Below are positions 25,401 through 32,365 of a stretch of 32,957 nt of DNA, in pieces. This stretch comes from Bacteroidales bacterium (GTDB lineage Bacteria > Bacteroidota > Bacteroidia > Bacteroidales > JAFGHD01): NCBI GenBank assembly GCA_016939365.1, contig JAFGHD010000049.1, forward strand, positions 1 to 32,957, in the 5' to 3' direction. A model generated the notes under the pieces. It did no database searches. It was given only the letters and a program-made list of their open reading frames with translations, and was not told the DNA's origin. The first letter of the stretch is position 1, and each line of letters starts with the position of its first letter. Position numbers and translations under genes: made by a program.

Positions 25401-26132
25401 GCTTCTGAGGGCCCTGGATTCCACCTGTGAAAAGGGGCCGGGACTGCCACCCCAGGCGTCCCACATGTACCCGGCATCCCTGTTCAGGTCGACACCGTTG
25501 TTGTTGTAGCGGGACATATTCACACGCCCGTCAGGATTGACCATCAGGTAAAGCCATACCTCACGGTTGTTGATCAGGTTGGTGATGGTGGGATCTGAAC
25601 CATAGGCCAGACAGAGATCCCTGGCAAAACGGATCACATTCTCAGAAGCCCCGATCTCATCACCATGAATGCCTCCATCAAAAAGTACTTCAGCCTCATT
25701 CTCATCGGTCGACACGTTATCGCTGATCTTCAGTGCCGCCAGTTGCCGGCCTCCGACCGAGGTACCATACAGATGCTTGGAACAGATATTGGGGAAATGG
25801 GTTGCAAGACTGTCGGCCAGGGCTATGATCTGGTCGTAGGTGTGATAAGCATCTTCGCCGAGCCAGAAATCCTGATAATGGACATTCAGGTCGGGGATGG
25901 TTATCTCGTAAGGAATACCTGCGGCCTTCAGCTTGTCAAGCTCCGCAGGAACGAGGTACAATACGGCCTTGTCGTCGTAGTAATCTCCATTAAACCTGAG
26001 CTCGAGCAGTGCCGAAACCTGAGTTTCATTCTGAGGGAACGCCCGAATCTCCATCTCTCCCTTACGCCAGCCTTCAGCCAGTGTAACTGATGTAATCAGA
26101 AGGAAGAGTACCAGGGTAAAAAGGTTTTTCAT
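21804..26132 (-). CDS. M14-type zinc carboxypeptidase, giant modular secreted protein
   Basis: A 1442-residue secreted peptidase with signal peptide to about residue 19. The M14 catalytic domain (about 85-360) shows the zinc ligands His156 and Glu159 (GGIHGDEIGASE), NPDGR at 199-203, substrate-binding GVDLNRD (Asn217, Arg218), the third ligand His258 (TYHSG) and catalytic Glu329 (FTMEIS). A transthyretin-like carboxypeptidase regulatory domain follows (VSGTVTDATTGLPV, about 361-440), then a discoidin-like region (about 455-575), a CARDB-like domain (DDAMGNNNGRLDPGE), a jelly-roll domain (FARKVSSEAGYDFLEFYIDG, about 758-777), an ASH-like domain, a MAM-like domain (about 940-1103, ending MAIDDFWIG), a BACON-like domain and the shared module (1222-1442). 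It should cleave C-terminal residues of peptides outside the cell, downstream of an endopeptidase such as the neighbouring C25 enzyme. Start at 26132 is clear. Confidence 0.9.
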   Translation of the reverse strand: MKNLFTLVLFLLITSVTLAEGWRKGEMEIRAFPQNETQVSALLELRFNGDYYDDKAVLYLVPAELDKLKAAGIPYEITIPDLNVHYQDFWLGEDAYHTYDQIIALADSLATHFPNICSKHLYGTSVGGRQLAALKISDNVSTDENEAEVLFDGGIHGDEIGASENVIRFARDLCLAYGSDPTITNLINNREVWLYLMVNPDGRVNMSRYNNNGVDLNRDAGYMWDAWGGSPGPFSQVESRALRSWMLDHQAVIHITYHSGTEEISYPWSYRPDVAPDQPHIHTIAGIYSNNSGYSSLPYHQGYSGMYPINGSTKDCNYGIMGTVSFTMEISYSKQPPTSQIMMYYNYNKPSMIKMIEYGGYGVSGTVTDATTGLPVAALIYVGSNYPVFSDPVVGDYHKFLNPGTYNLRVVANGYQTQMVNGVVVTSMNNTIANVQLQPLQGHYGYRISSSQIPDNNHSDEGYTPAATGAPDDINYSIGKNGWVVVDMQNPIQDTPGNDFKVHEGDVSPEGYTCFASNDIDGPWISLGTATGTAEFDLANGSLIEAQYIRILDDGDGTAVIADAGYDLDAIEAFEPIPGPYLVVYDTQIDDAMGNNNGRLDPGETANLIVTLRNNGDQPASNTSGVLSTLSSYITMITGNANFGTIQPGMTGTGTFTFSVDAGTPIGHVAGFNLDVTANSGAYTASFNLNFTVGLIVENFETGNFSAFPWQFSGSANWTITNVAPYEGIYCARSGVIGNNATTTMYLTVNVLAAGQLSFARKVSSEAGYDFLEFYIDGALQNKWAGTVAWSEVSFPVGTGNHTFTWTYMKDANTVGGSDCAWVDYIIFPPLAPPAPAISVSPLSLDYGGVFVGDQLTKTFIISNTGSALLSGNITTPACYTVNLADNTLSYSVNPGSSKTFNLTFAPMAIQGYNGDVVITHNATGGNVIITVTGSGISGFALPYEQDFEEGGQMPYAWINATGDDFDWTVDAGGTPSSGTGPSGDHTTGTGYYVYTESSSPNYPNKTANLISPMFDLAGMTSIEMKFWYHMYGTAMGSLHVDIYTNSTWINDIMPAISGNQGNAWYQKTVDLNAYLGQTIKIRFRGITGTNYTSDMAIDDFWIGGESGIAVIGISPSSISYILPPNSGQDETVTVTNTGTGSLSYSTSIAYQSGSNWLSITSNATGVVPPAGGTLDMVVHANSTGMVPGLYQAEITVTSNDPVNPQVIIPVSLELGGVAILDITVNLEGPFTGMFMANYLNNLGYVPLSQPYNNPPWNYNGTESVAAIPNSDVIDWVLVELRETTGSAATATADSIIARQAAFVMQFGDVVSLDGSSPLTFALDITDNLYVVIWHRNHLGIMSGAPLTLSGGVYLWDFTDNSSKAFGGTNSLKELATGVWGMIGGDGNGDRQISTGDKMDVWVVQSGMSGYLNGDFDMNGQVNNGDKIDIWGPNAGRGCQVP

Positions 26133-26174
26133 AATGATAACTGTGATTAAATGTTAGGATGAATGTTCATGTGT

Positions 26175-26182
26175 CAAAGTTA
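26175..26182 (-). promoter_or_regulatory. Possible -7 promoter element of the carboxypeptidase gene
   Basis: CAAAGTTA on the plus strand reads TAACTTTG on the minus strand, matching TAnnTTTG, 42 bases upstream of the ATG at 26132. The -33 element at the expected distance is not convincing. Confidence 0.42.
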
Positions 26183-26300
26183 AATAAATAATATACAAAA
26201 AAAACGGATTGGAAAATTTCCCAAGACGGATAGACATGACCATCTGGCCAGAGGTTGGCTGCATCCCGGTTATTTAAAGTGCTTCCAATTACCGGGAAAC

Positions 26301-26330
26301 AAAACCCCCGTGCGGGATTGCGCACGGGGG
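26301..26330 (-). terminator. Rho-independent terminator after the beta-propeller gene
   Basis: CCCCCGTGCG (26305-26314) and CGCACGGGGG (26321-26330) pair perfectly over 10 bases with a 6-base loop. On the minus strand the stem is followed by TTTTG and a further TTT. It lies 38 bases after the end of the propeller gene, so the carboxypeptidase gene probably has its own transcript. Confidence 0.85.
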
Positions 26331-26367
26331 TCCAGGCCGGATCAACGGCCATTGAGGTTCATTTCGG

Positions 26368-27030
26368 TCAGGGGACTTGCGAACCGTTTCCGCTGTTGGG
26401 TGCCCACACATCCACCTTGTCAGGGTTGTTCACCTGTCCGTCCATGTTGAAGTCACCTGCCAGATAGCCTGCAGCACCGGCCTGCATCACCCAGACATCG
26501 ATTTTGTCCGTATTGCCCACCTGTCCGTCGCCATTGCCGTCACCGCCGAACATGCCCCAGACGCCCGGAACCAGTTCCGTATGTCCCAGGGCGCCTCCAT
26601 AGACCTGCCCGGCGCCGGTGGTGTAATCCCAGGAATAGACATTGCCGGCGGCAGCCAGCGGACTTGCCGACATGACCGCCAGATGATTTCTGTGATAAAC
26701 GACAACGAAGAGATTGTTGGCTACAGTTACATTGAAAGTGGGATTGGAGGTACCGTCAATCGCTGTGACCGATCCATCGTTGAACACAAAGACAGCCTGT
26801 TGTGCGATCATGGTTGCAGAGGTGGCCGAGGCAGCATCCACGGCATCCCTCAACTCGATAAGCAGCCAGTCCACAATATTGACATCCGGAATGGCGGCTA
26901 CAGCTTCCGTACCGGTGTAGTTCCAGGGTGCAGCGTTGAAAGGCTGGGCCAGTGGCAGGAATCCCAGGCTATTCAGCGAAGTGCCCATCGTGGTTCCGCT
27001 GTATGGCCCCTCCAGGAATACCTTCAGATC
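26368..27030 (-). other. Shared C-terminal module, copy D
   Basis: Residues 660-879 of the propeller protein. Motifs are LEGPYSG, QPFNAAPWNYTGTEAV, VDWLLIELRDA, YHRNHLAVMSA (Tyr for Trp), GVWGMFGGDGN, loops DGNGDGQVGNTD and DFNMDGQVNNPD, and terminal APNSGNGSQVP. Its loops are the closest to canonical dockerin calcium loops. Confidence 0.85.
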
Positions 27031-29007
27031 CACCTCCAGCGCTGCGGCACCACCACTCAGATCGATCAGGTTGACATACCCGTAGTTACCCGAAATTATG
27101 GTGCCCAACAGGTTGTTATTACGGTCAATATGATGAAAACCGCTGCTGTTGGTGGTGAGCAGCGTCAGGTCGGGCAGCTCATAAGCACCCCGGTTACCCG
27201 TGATGACATCGTAAATTCCTACCAGGGTACCATCGGGCAGGTATTCGTGTACTCCCTGAGGCGTACTGAAACATCCCGCGAGGATGTTATTGTTGGCGGC
27301 AATGGCCAGCTGTTCGGGGAAGTTCACATTGCTGGTGATGATGCCGACAAAATTCCCATTGGCGTCGAACTGCTTGATATGATCAGGGTTTTCAATGTCA
27401 GCTACGAGGTAGTCGTTGGTGGCCGGCCTGTACAGGATATCGAAGGGATCGGTCTGACCGGCCGCAATGAACTGGCCGATGTAATTGCCGTCCGTATCGA
27501 ATTCAACCACCGAATTGTCATTGGTACCGCCACTGACCGTAACGAGGAGGTGCCCGTCAGGTTTCAGGCAGATGCCCCGGATGTTATCCATGATGGCCGG
27601 ATTCTGACCGCCGATGGGCGCGAAGGTACCCAGGAAGTTTCCGACGAGGTCGAATTCCTGGATCACATCCAGCACCTGGTCGGAGATCAGGATGCTCTGG
27701 CCGTCGTGGCTGAGGATGGCTTCAACCGGGGTGCTGAAGAAACCGCCATTGGGAATGAACTCTGCGTTGAGCAAGACTCCTGTGGAAGGATCAAACGCTG
27801 AAACCCTGTCCCCAGAACGGTCGGGGCTGAGCAGTACCATATTGCCCATTATAATATTGGTCACCGTGGTCATCTTGCAATCGTTGGCTGTGTTTTCGTC
27901 CCCGGGCATGTCCGTACAAACGTCAACCTGGTATGTCCCTGCGGCAGAGAGGTCCACCATTGCTGCAAAGGTATAGCTGACCGATCCGAGAGAAGGTACC
28001 GGTCCCGGAACCGTTTCATAGACAGGTGAACCCAGATCCAGCATGTAATAAACGGGAACGTTGCTCTGGACATTGGTACCATAATTGAACACCGTCACTG
28101 TGACCTGCTCCATACCGAGATTGAGTCCCGATACCGGGGAGGTGATGGCGGTGATACCCACATCATTGGCCGGTTGTGATCCTGAAGTCCCGTCTATGAG
28201 GAAAACGAAATCCTGCGGGCCGATGTCGGTCACCGGCGCCCACCCGGTTGTGGTGTATTGCAGGGCATTGCCGGTGCCGACGGAACCCAGCACGGTGACC
28301 GGAGGCGTCCATGGCCCGGTGTAGCTGCCGCTGCCGCCCATCTGATACTCCAGCCAGTATGTCCCGGCACTCAGCGTCAGACCCGGTGTGGCAGCCACAA
28401 TCTCATAAATCTTACGTGCAGTATTGGTGAGATCCGTATCCAGCACGCGGTAACAATTGGGAAAGTTCGCAGCGGAAAACAGGTTGGTGGTGAGATTACC
28501 CCAGACGACCGTGCCGCCGGCATTGGGAGGCCCATCATAGATCTGTACCCTGATGTCATTGATCGTTGCCGTCCCTGCATTGGTCTGATATCCCAGGAAG
28601 GTGATGGCGTTTATCGTCCAGGTGCCGGTAACAGTGAAATCATCTGCAACGGAGTTGCCCGCCGATATCTGGCATCCATATCCGTAAGTGCCCATTCCCA
28701 GTGCGGTCTGCAATGCGCTTGCATCGGCACCGCCGGAACCACCTCCCGGATGAGTGACATAGGGTCCGTTATCCCAGAGCAGTGCATCAGTCGGATAAAT
28801 CTGCGGAACAGTATTGAGCCCTTGGAACGGGACTCCCAGATAGGGTACACGCCCCGGTAATGCATCAAATGAAGTCTGCGGGATCGCTGCTTCCGAGATA
28901 CTCTGTCCTTCCGCCTCTTCTGCTCCTGATAAGCTCTGCGCCTGTGATGAAAAAGTGAACATCACAAGAGAGGCGAAAACAACCAATAATAGTCTTCTGC
29001 GTTTCAT
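26368..29007 (-). CDS. Secreted beta-propeller (NHL/SMP-30-like) surface protein with shared C-terminal module
   Basis: An 879-residue secreted protein with signal peptide to about residue 24 (FSSQAQ). The N-terminal region (about 90-275) is a beta-sandwich like those preceding choice-of-anchor domains, with VADDFTVTGTWTINAITFLGY. A CARDB-like domain follows (about 277-385, VTVTVFNYGTNVQSNVPV). Then comes a propeller of repeated NHL/SMP-30-type blades (about 387-655), for example VVEFDTDGNYIGQFIAAG, IKQFDANGNFVGIITS and VHEYLPDGTLVGIYD. The shared module closes the protein (660-879). No enzymatic motif is visible; binding to glycans, proteins or the cell surface is the likeliest role. Its start (MKRRRL) and terminator are both clear. 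It has no type A T9SS tail. Confidence 0.82.
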   Translation of the reverse strand: MKRRRLLLVVFASLVMFTFSSQAQSLSGAEEAEGQSISEAAIPQTSFDALPGRVPYLGVPFQGLNTVPQIYPTDALLWDNGPYVTHPGGGSGGADASALQTALGMGTYGYGCQISAGNSVADDFTVTGTWTINAITFLGYQTNAGTATINDIRVQIYDGPPNAGGTVVWGNLTTNLFSAANFPNCYRVLDTDLTNTARKIYEIVAATPGLTLSAGTYWLEYQMGGSGSYTGPWTPPVTVLGSVGTGNALQYTTTGWAPVTDIGPQDFVFLIDGTSGSQPANDVGITAITSPVSGLNLGMEQVTVTVFNYGTNVQSNVPVYYMLDLGSPVYETVPGPVPSLGSVSYTFAAMVDLSAAGTYQVDVCTDMPGDENTANDCKMTTVTNIIMGNMVLLSPDRSGDRVSAFDPSTGVLLNAEFIPNGGFFSTPVEAILSHDGQSILISDQVLDVIQEFDLVGNFLGTFAPIGGQNPAIMDNIRGICLKPDGHLLVTVSGGTNDNSVVEFDTDGNYIGQFIAAGQTDPFDILYRPATNDYLVADIENPDHIKQFDANGNFVGIITSNVNFPEQLAIAANNNILAGCFSTPQGVHEYLPDGTLVGIYDVITGNRGAYELPDLTLLTTNSSGFHHIDRNNNLLGTIISGNYGYVNLIDLSGGAAALEVDLKVFLEGPYSGTTMGTSLNSLGFLPLAQPFNAAPWNYTGTEAVAAIPDVNIVDWLLIELRDAVDAASATSATMIAQQAVFVFNDGSVTAIDGTSNPTFNVTVANNLFVVVYHRNHLAVMSASPLAAAGNVYSWDYTTGAGQVYGGALGHTELVPGVWGMFGGDGNGDGQVGNTDKIDVWVMQAGAAGYLAGDFNMDGQVNNPDKVDVWAPNSGNGSQVP

Positions 29008-29066
29008 AGTTCTTTAATGTTTGAATAGTTAACAATTTCAATTCAGTCAGGTGATCGAACATCTTT

Positions 29067-29074
29067 CAAAAATA
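29067..29074 (-). promoter_or_regulatory. Possible -7 promoter element of the beta-propeller gene
   Basis: CAAAAATA on the plus strand reads TATTTTTG on the minus strand, a full TAnnTTTG match 59 bases upstream of the ATG at 29007. No -33 TTG is found at the expected spacing. Confidence 0.4.
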
Positions 29075-29259
29075 ACAATTATTTTGGAAAATTCACAGAG
29101 TTGTCAATAAGATTTCAGCTCTCTCGAAATCAAACAGCTTATCCTTTCGCAGGATCACGGTCCAGGTCGATCCCTTCACCTACCGGATTTCACAAATAGA
29201 CAACTTCCGGATACATCCGTATTGCCGGATTTCTTTACTTTGCTTCCGAAGCAGATGAT

Positions 29260-29820
29260 ATGCTTATTCTGGACAACATATTGATTGGTGATGATATCAC
29301 GGGGGCCCGGTTTGCCTGTGACCTTGCTCAATGCAAGGGTGCATGCTGCATTCAGGGGGATACGGGGGCCCCGCTCGAACCGCTGGAGATTGCAGAGCTG
29401 GAGGATCATCTGGATGATATCGCCCCTTTCATGACCCGGAAGGGGCTGGAAGTGGTCAGGAAGGAGGGTGTGTTCGATTATGATCAGAACGGTCATTTCG
29501 TCACCCCGCTTGTGAACGGACGGGAGTGTGCCTTTGCCGTCTTTGAGAAGAGAATTGCACGCTGTGCCATCGAAAAAGCATATGAAGCCGGGCGGATACC
29601 TTTTGGCAAACCCATTTCCTGCCACCTCTACCCCATCCGGCTTTCGCAAACCGGAAATTTCACAAGCATGCAATACCACCGGTGGCACATCTGCCAGCCT
29701 GCCAGAACCTGCGGGAAAAAGAAAAACATACCGCTTTGCCTCTTTCTGAAAGATGCACTGATCAGGAGGTTCGGTGCGGATTGGTTTGAAAGGCTTGATG
29801 CCCGTTTGAACAAACCCTGA
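29260..29820 (+). CDS. DUF3109 family cysteine-rich protein
   Basis: A 186-residue cytosolic protein of the DUF3109 family, related to the YkgJ-type proteins proposed to bind an iron-sulfur or zinc cluster. Conserved cysteines are visible at 20, 25, 29 and 30 (CDLAQCKGACC), 90, 102, 121 (SCHLYPIR), 145, 151 and 160. The charged N-terminal half contains LEPLEIAELEDHLDDI, typical of the family. Length matches the family. It is flanked by the minus-strand propeller gene and a convergent minus-strand protease gene, so it is probably a single-gene unit. Function unknown. Confidence 0.88.
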   Translation: MLILDNILIGDDITGARFACDLAQCKGACCIQGDTGAPLEPLEIAELEDHLDDIAPFMTRKGLEVVRKEGVFDYDQNGHFVTPLVNGRECAFAVFEKRIARCAIEKAYEAGRIPFGKPISCHLYPIRLSQTGNFTSMQYHRWHICQPARTCGKKKNIPLCLFLKDALIRRFGADWFERLDARLNKP

Positions 29821-29843
29821 TCGTGTATTTTGATGGATCAGGG
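29815..29843. terminator. Possible hairpin terminator overlapping the DUF3109 stop codon
   Basis: CCCTGATC (29815-29822) and GATCAGGG (29836-29843) are perfect reverse complements with a 13-base loop; the stop codon (29818-29820) lies in the left arm. It is followed by A rather than T, so it may act as an mRNA-end hairpin rather than a strong terminator. Confidence 0.38.
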
Positions 29844-29916
29844 AAAAACAGAAAGGCAGGACCTCCCGAACGGGACAGCATCCGGTTTTGCGTTTGATAA
29901 CTTTTCTTTTAATTGA

Positions 29917-30060
29917 TTATTCACAGACAACCTTGATTTCAGGTTTGCGGAAAAGCACGGAAGCGGCTGTGGTCTGCATGATGTACCGGATATTTGCAGC
30001 CTGGATTTTTACCGCATCGGCTGAATCAAGGAACCGGAATGGATCATAAAAGGCCCGGCC
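29917..30060 (-). pseudogene. Possible 3' remnant of a lost gene (unidentified)
   Basis: In the 245-base gap between the DUF3109 and CPBP genes, the minus strand holds 47 open codons ending in TAA at 29917-29919. Their composition looks coding, for example FYDPFRFLDSADAVKIQ and SVLFRKPEIKVVCE, with C/G-rich third positions like the real genes here. No start codon is available except by running into the CPBP gene out of frame. I do not recognise the sequence. It may be the tail of a decayed gene, or chance. Confidence 0.3.
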
Positions 30061-30065
30061 ATTCT

Positions 30066-30791
30066 TTATCCGAACAGCATCATGATTGATCCGTATACAT
30101 TGGCCAGGATGTGGATCAGTATCGCAGGGTAAAGGCTTCGGGACCGCTCACGGAAATACCCCGCAAGGAGGCCCAGGATGAAAGCTTGCGTTATGATGAA
30201 CATAGTAAAGAACAGCTTGCCGGGACTGTAAACGGAAAGGTGCATTGCGCCGAACATCAGGCCGGAGAGCCAGACGGGCAAGCTTAATTTCATGAATTTG
30301 TAACCGGTCAGTTTGCCGAGCAGGCTTTGAAACAGTCCCCGGGTGTAAATCTCCTCAGTGATGCTCGACCAGATCCAGATGGACAGCACCATCGACAGAA
30401 ATGACTGCCCCTCTGACATGTCCGCCGGTGTTTCCACAACCTTTGCAAAGATGTGGTTGAGCAGCCCCAAATAAAGGATGCTGAAGATGATGGCACCACC
30501 GACGACTATTACGAAGGTCAGCCATAGGATGGTGACGTAGTTCACCCTCTCCGGCTTTCTGAATCCGAAATCTTTCCAGGTATAACCCGGCAATGCGGCC
30601 ATGATACCCAGGGAGAAGATCACCATGAAAAACTTGTAAACACCTGATTTGTGCCGGAAATCAGGCAGGATATGCTCCACGACTATATCATCTGCCCATC
30701 CGGCCAGCGCTCTTGAAATGAACCGCATGACCAGCAGCAGGATGACCACGGAGAGGATGCGAATGACCGGATTGGATAACATTTTCTTCAT
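30066..30791 (-). CDS. CPBP family intramembrane glutamic protease
   Basis: A 241-residue polytopic membrane protein of the CPBP (CAAX protease and bacteriocin-processing) family. Hydrophobic segments lie near 8-28, 52-68, 88-112, 131-148, 170-188, 190-211 and 220-240. The family's active-site motifs are present: EEIYTRG with Glu146, Glu147 and Arg151, His184 in FGAMH, and His227/Asn231 in HILAN. Substrate is unknown; family members process proteins or prenylated peptides or act in bacteriocin immunity. No bacteriocin genes are nearby. It is convergent with the DUF3109 gene and follows the TolB-like gene on the same strand with a 132-base gap. Confidence 0.9.
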   Translation of the reverse strand: MKKMLSNPVIRILSVVILLLVMRFISRALAGWADDIVVEHILPDFRHKSGVYKFFMVIFSLGIMAALPGYTWKDFGFRKPERVNYVTILWLTFVIVVGGAIIFSILYLGLLNHIFAKVVETPADMSEGQSFLSMVLSIWIWSSITEEIYTRGLFQSLLGKLTGYKFMKLSLPVWLSGLMFGAMHLSVYSPGKLFFTMFIITQAFILGLLAGYFRERSRSLYPAILIHILANVYGSIMMLFG

Positions 30792-30923
30792 CTTTCCAAT
30801 ATTTTATATCAGATTGGTTTTGTCAGAGCAACCACTGGTGGTGGTCATAGGTGCGGGGATTAAGAGCAGCTACTCCGGATTACGAAGTAGTAAAGTTCAG
30901 AATAATGCCTTGAAATAAAATCC

Positions 30924-31832
30924 TCACTGATCCTTGTCGTAAATCCGGAGAACGAAGCATGCCCAGCCATCCCATTCAGGGTGGAAGGTGAGCCGCTGCA
31001 GGTTGTTTCCGTCGACATCGATCCGGCAGACATCAAAATTCCCTTCAGCGACCCTTTGGAATACCACCGACCGGCCGTCGGGTGACCATGCCGGGTTTTC
31101 GTCCCGGTCCTCCCTTGCGGTCAGTTCCCTGTCGTTGCTGCCGTCGGAATTCATAAGCCGGAGACCGCCCATCATCATACCATCTATCCTGATCTTCTGA
31201 GCGTATGCGATCGTTTTACCATCGGGAGACCAGACCGGAAAGATCTCAAACCAGGGGGTATCGGTCAGCCGGGTCTGGTTGCTGCCGTCGGCATCCATGG
31301 TATAAATCTCATAGTTCCCATCGCGATTCGACATGAACACGATCTTCGACCCATCAGGTGAGAGGAAAGGCCGTTCATCTCTGAATGGATTATCTGTCAG
31401 CTGCCACTGATTCGATCCGTCCTGATCCATGATCCAGATTTCGGTCCGTTCGCTATGATCCTTCAGGAACAGGATATTCTTCCCATCCGGGCTGTACTGG
31501 GGATGTTCCTTGGTCACACCGCAGGAGGTGAGCTGCTCCACATGGTTCCCGTAAATATCCATTATGTATATCTCCATGATACCCGACCGGTCACTCAGAA
31601 AGACCACCTTCCTGCCGTCGGGCGATACCGAGGGACAATTATCCCTGGCCGGGTGATTCGTGATGTTCAACGGTTCCTTTTGATCCGGATACAGGATGTA
31701 AATATCCTGGTTGCCGTTCCTTCCTGAATAGAACAGTATGGGATAATCCTGGCTGCGGATATAACCACAAAGGCAAAGAAACGAGAAAAGCAGTACCGCT
31801 GAGGAGTTCATCCTGACAATATTTTTTATCAA
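30924..31832 (-). CDS. TolB-like PD40 beta-propeller protein
   Basis: A 302-residue exported protein made of PD40/WD40-like repeats. Five SPDG blades are visible (SPDGRKVVFLS, SPDGKNILFLK, SPDGSKIVFMSN, SPDGKTIAYAQ, SPDGRSVVFQR) with matching IYIMD/IWIMDQDGSN strands, plus the first strand FYSGRNGNQDIYIL closing a six-bladed propeller. The N terminus carries a signal peptide (about 8-28). The start at 31832 is preferred over the ATG at 31811 because it supplies the positive residues (Lys3, Arg7) needed before the hydrophobic core. No Tol-Pal or Omp partner genes are nearby, so it is probably not TolB itself but a related periplasmic or extracellular sensor/binding protein. Confidence 0.85.
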   Translation of the reverse strand: MIKNIVRMNSSAVLLFSFLCLCGYIRSQDYPILFYSGRNGNQDIYILYPDQKEPLNITNHPARDNCPSVSPDGRKVVFLSDRSGIMEIYIMDIYGNHVEQLTSCGVTKEHPQYSPDGKNILFLKDHSERTEIWIMDQDGSNQWQLTDNPFRDERPFLSPDGSKIVFMSNRDGNYEIYTMDADGSNQTRLTDTPWFEIFPVWSPDGKTIAYAQKIRIDGMMMGGLRLMNSDGSNDRELTAREDRDENPAWSPDGRSVVFQRVAEGNFDVCRIDVDGNNLQRLTFHPEWDGWACFVLRIYDKDQ

Positions 31833-32065
31833 TTAAACTACTTGTTTCATTATTCAGGTTTGAAGCACCATATAATATCGTGCAATTTAGCATATTATTT
31901 TATGCCAGGAGGCGATGTCCGACATTTTTTGCCGAATATCGCCGGCACGAAACCTGATTAACCCGGGTAATATTATAATACCCGGTTACCAAAATCCTGA
32001 ACAGTTTTGTAGGCACAGGGATAAATCCACCAGGTGCTGGCACCATGGTCTGTTTTTCAACGCTT
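31833..32065. other. AT-rich intergenic stretch with an imperfect hairpin
   Basis: No gene is seen in these 233 bases. An imperfect inverted repeat, TAACCCGGGTA (31959-31969) with TACCCGGTTA (31979-31988), one base bulged, flanks a 9-base all-A/T loop. It could end the minus-strand DUF1801 transcript or be an operator; no T-run follows. Confidence 0.4.
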
Positions 32066-32365
32066 TTATTTCCCGGCCCGGGCATTCTCAAGCACCCGGG
32101 ACTCTATGATCCGGCCGATCAGCTCCAACGGCAGGGGCTGATCAAGGGGGAATTGTACAGAACCTTTACCCTGTTTGTAGCGGGAAAGCTCCATGGCAAA
32201 TTGCTCATGCCCTGAAGGTGTTGCGTAAAAACCGATGTGGTTCTTGAATGTGGCGAAATAGACCAATGGTTTATTGAAAGCCTTATAAGACGGCATACTG
32301 TAAGCGATACCTTCCTCTGCTTCCGGTGCCTTTTCCCGGATCACTTCCCTTAAGGAAGATAACAT
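32066..32365 (-). CDS. DUF1801 (YdhG-like) family protein with damaged or unusual 5' end
   Basis: The ATG-initiated frame gives 99 residues of a DUF1801 protein: KAPEAEEGIAYSMPSYKAF, LVYFATFKNHIGFYATPSG and KGSVQFPLDQPLPLELI are all family hallmarks. Family members are normally about 110-120 residues and begin with a DEYI-x-SFP segment. That segment (DDYIGSFPPEIPV) is present in frame directly upstream, up to about 32404, but no start codon serves it: the frame reaches a TGA at 32426-32428. An ATG at 32466 (MKPIS, a plausible family start) and one at 32417 are in other frames. This suggests a one-base frameshift, a sequencing error or non-ATG initiation. Small cytosolic protein; function poorly known (linked to iron handling in Bacillus for some members). 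Confidence 0.8.
   Translation of the reverse strand: MLSSLREVIREKAPEAEEGIAYSMPSYKAFNKPLVYFATFKNHIGFYATPSGHEQFAMELSRYKQGKGSVQFPLDQPLPLELIGRIIESRVLENARAGK

Noticed and set aside
2059-27030. The four C-terminal modules as a recent DNA duplication or long direct repeat
   Set aside because: The protein similarity is clear but the nucleotide sequences differ throughout, so these are old, diverged copies, not repeats.
16553-27030. A cellulosome (dockerin-cohesin) system
   Set aside because: The calcium loops resemble dockerins, but the flanking helices differ, no cohesin or scaffoldin is present and the carriers are mainly peptidases; only a looser docking hypothesis is kept.
26377-27801. A 474-codon plus-strand open frame opposite the propeller gene
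   Set aside because: It mirrors the antisense of the well-supported propeller protein, has no recognisable motif, no signal peptide and no promoter; long antisense frames are expected in GC-balanced, repeat-rich genes.
30924-31832. True TolB of the Tol-Pal system
   Set aside because: It has the PD40 propeller but lacks the TolB N-terminal domain and has no tolQRA or pal neighbours.
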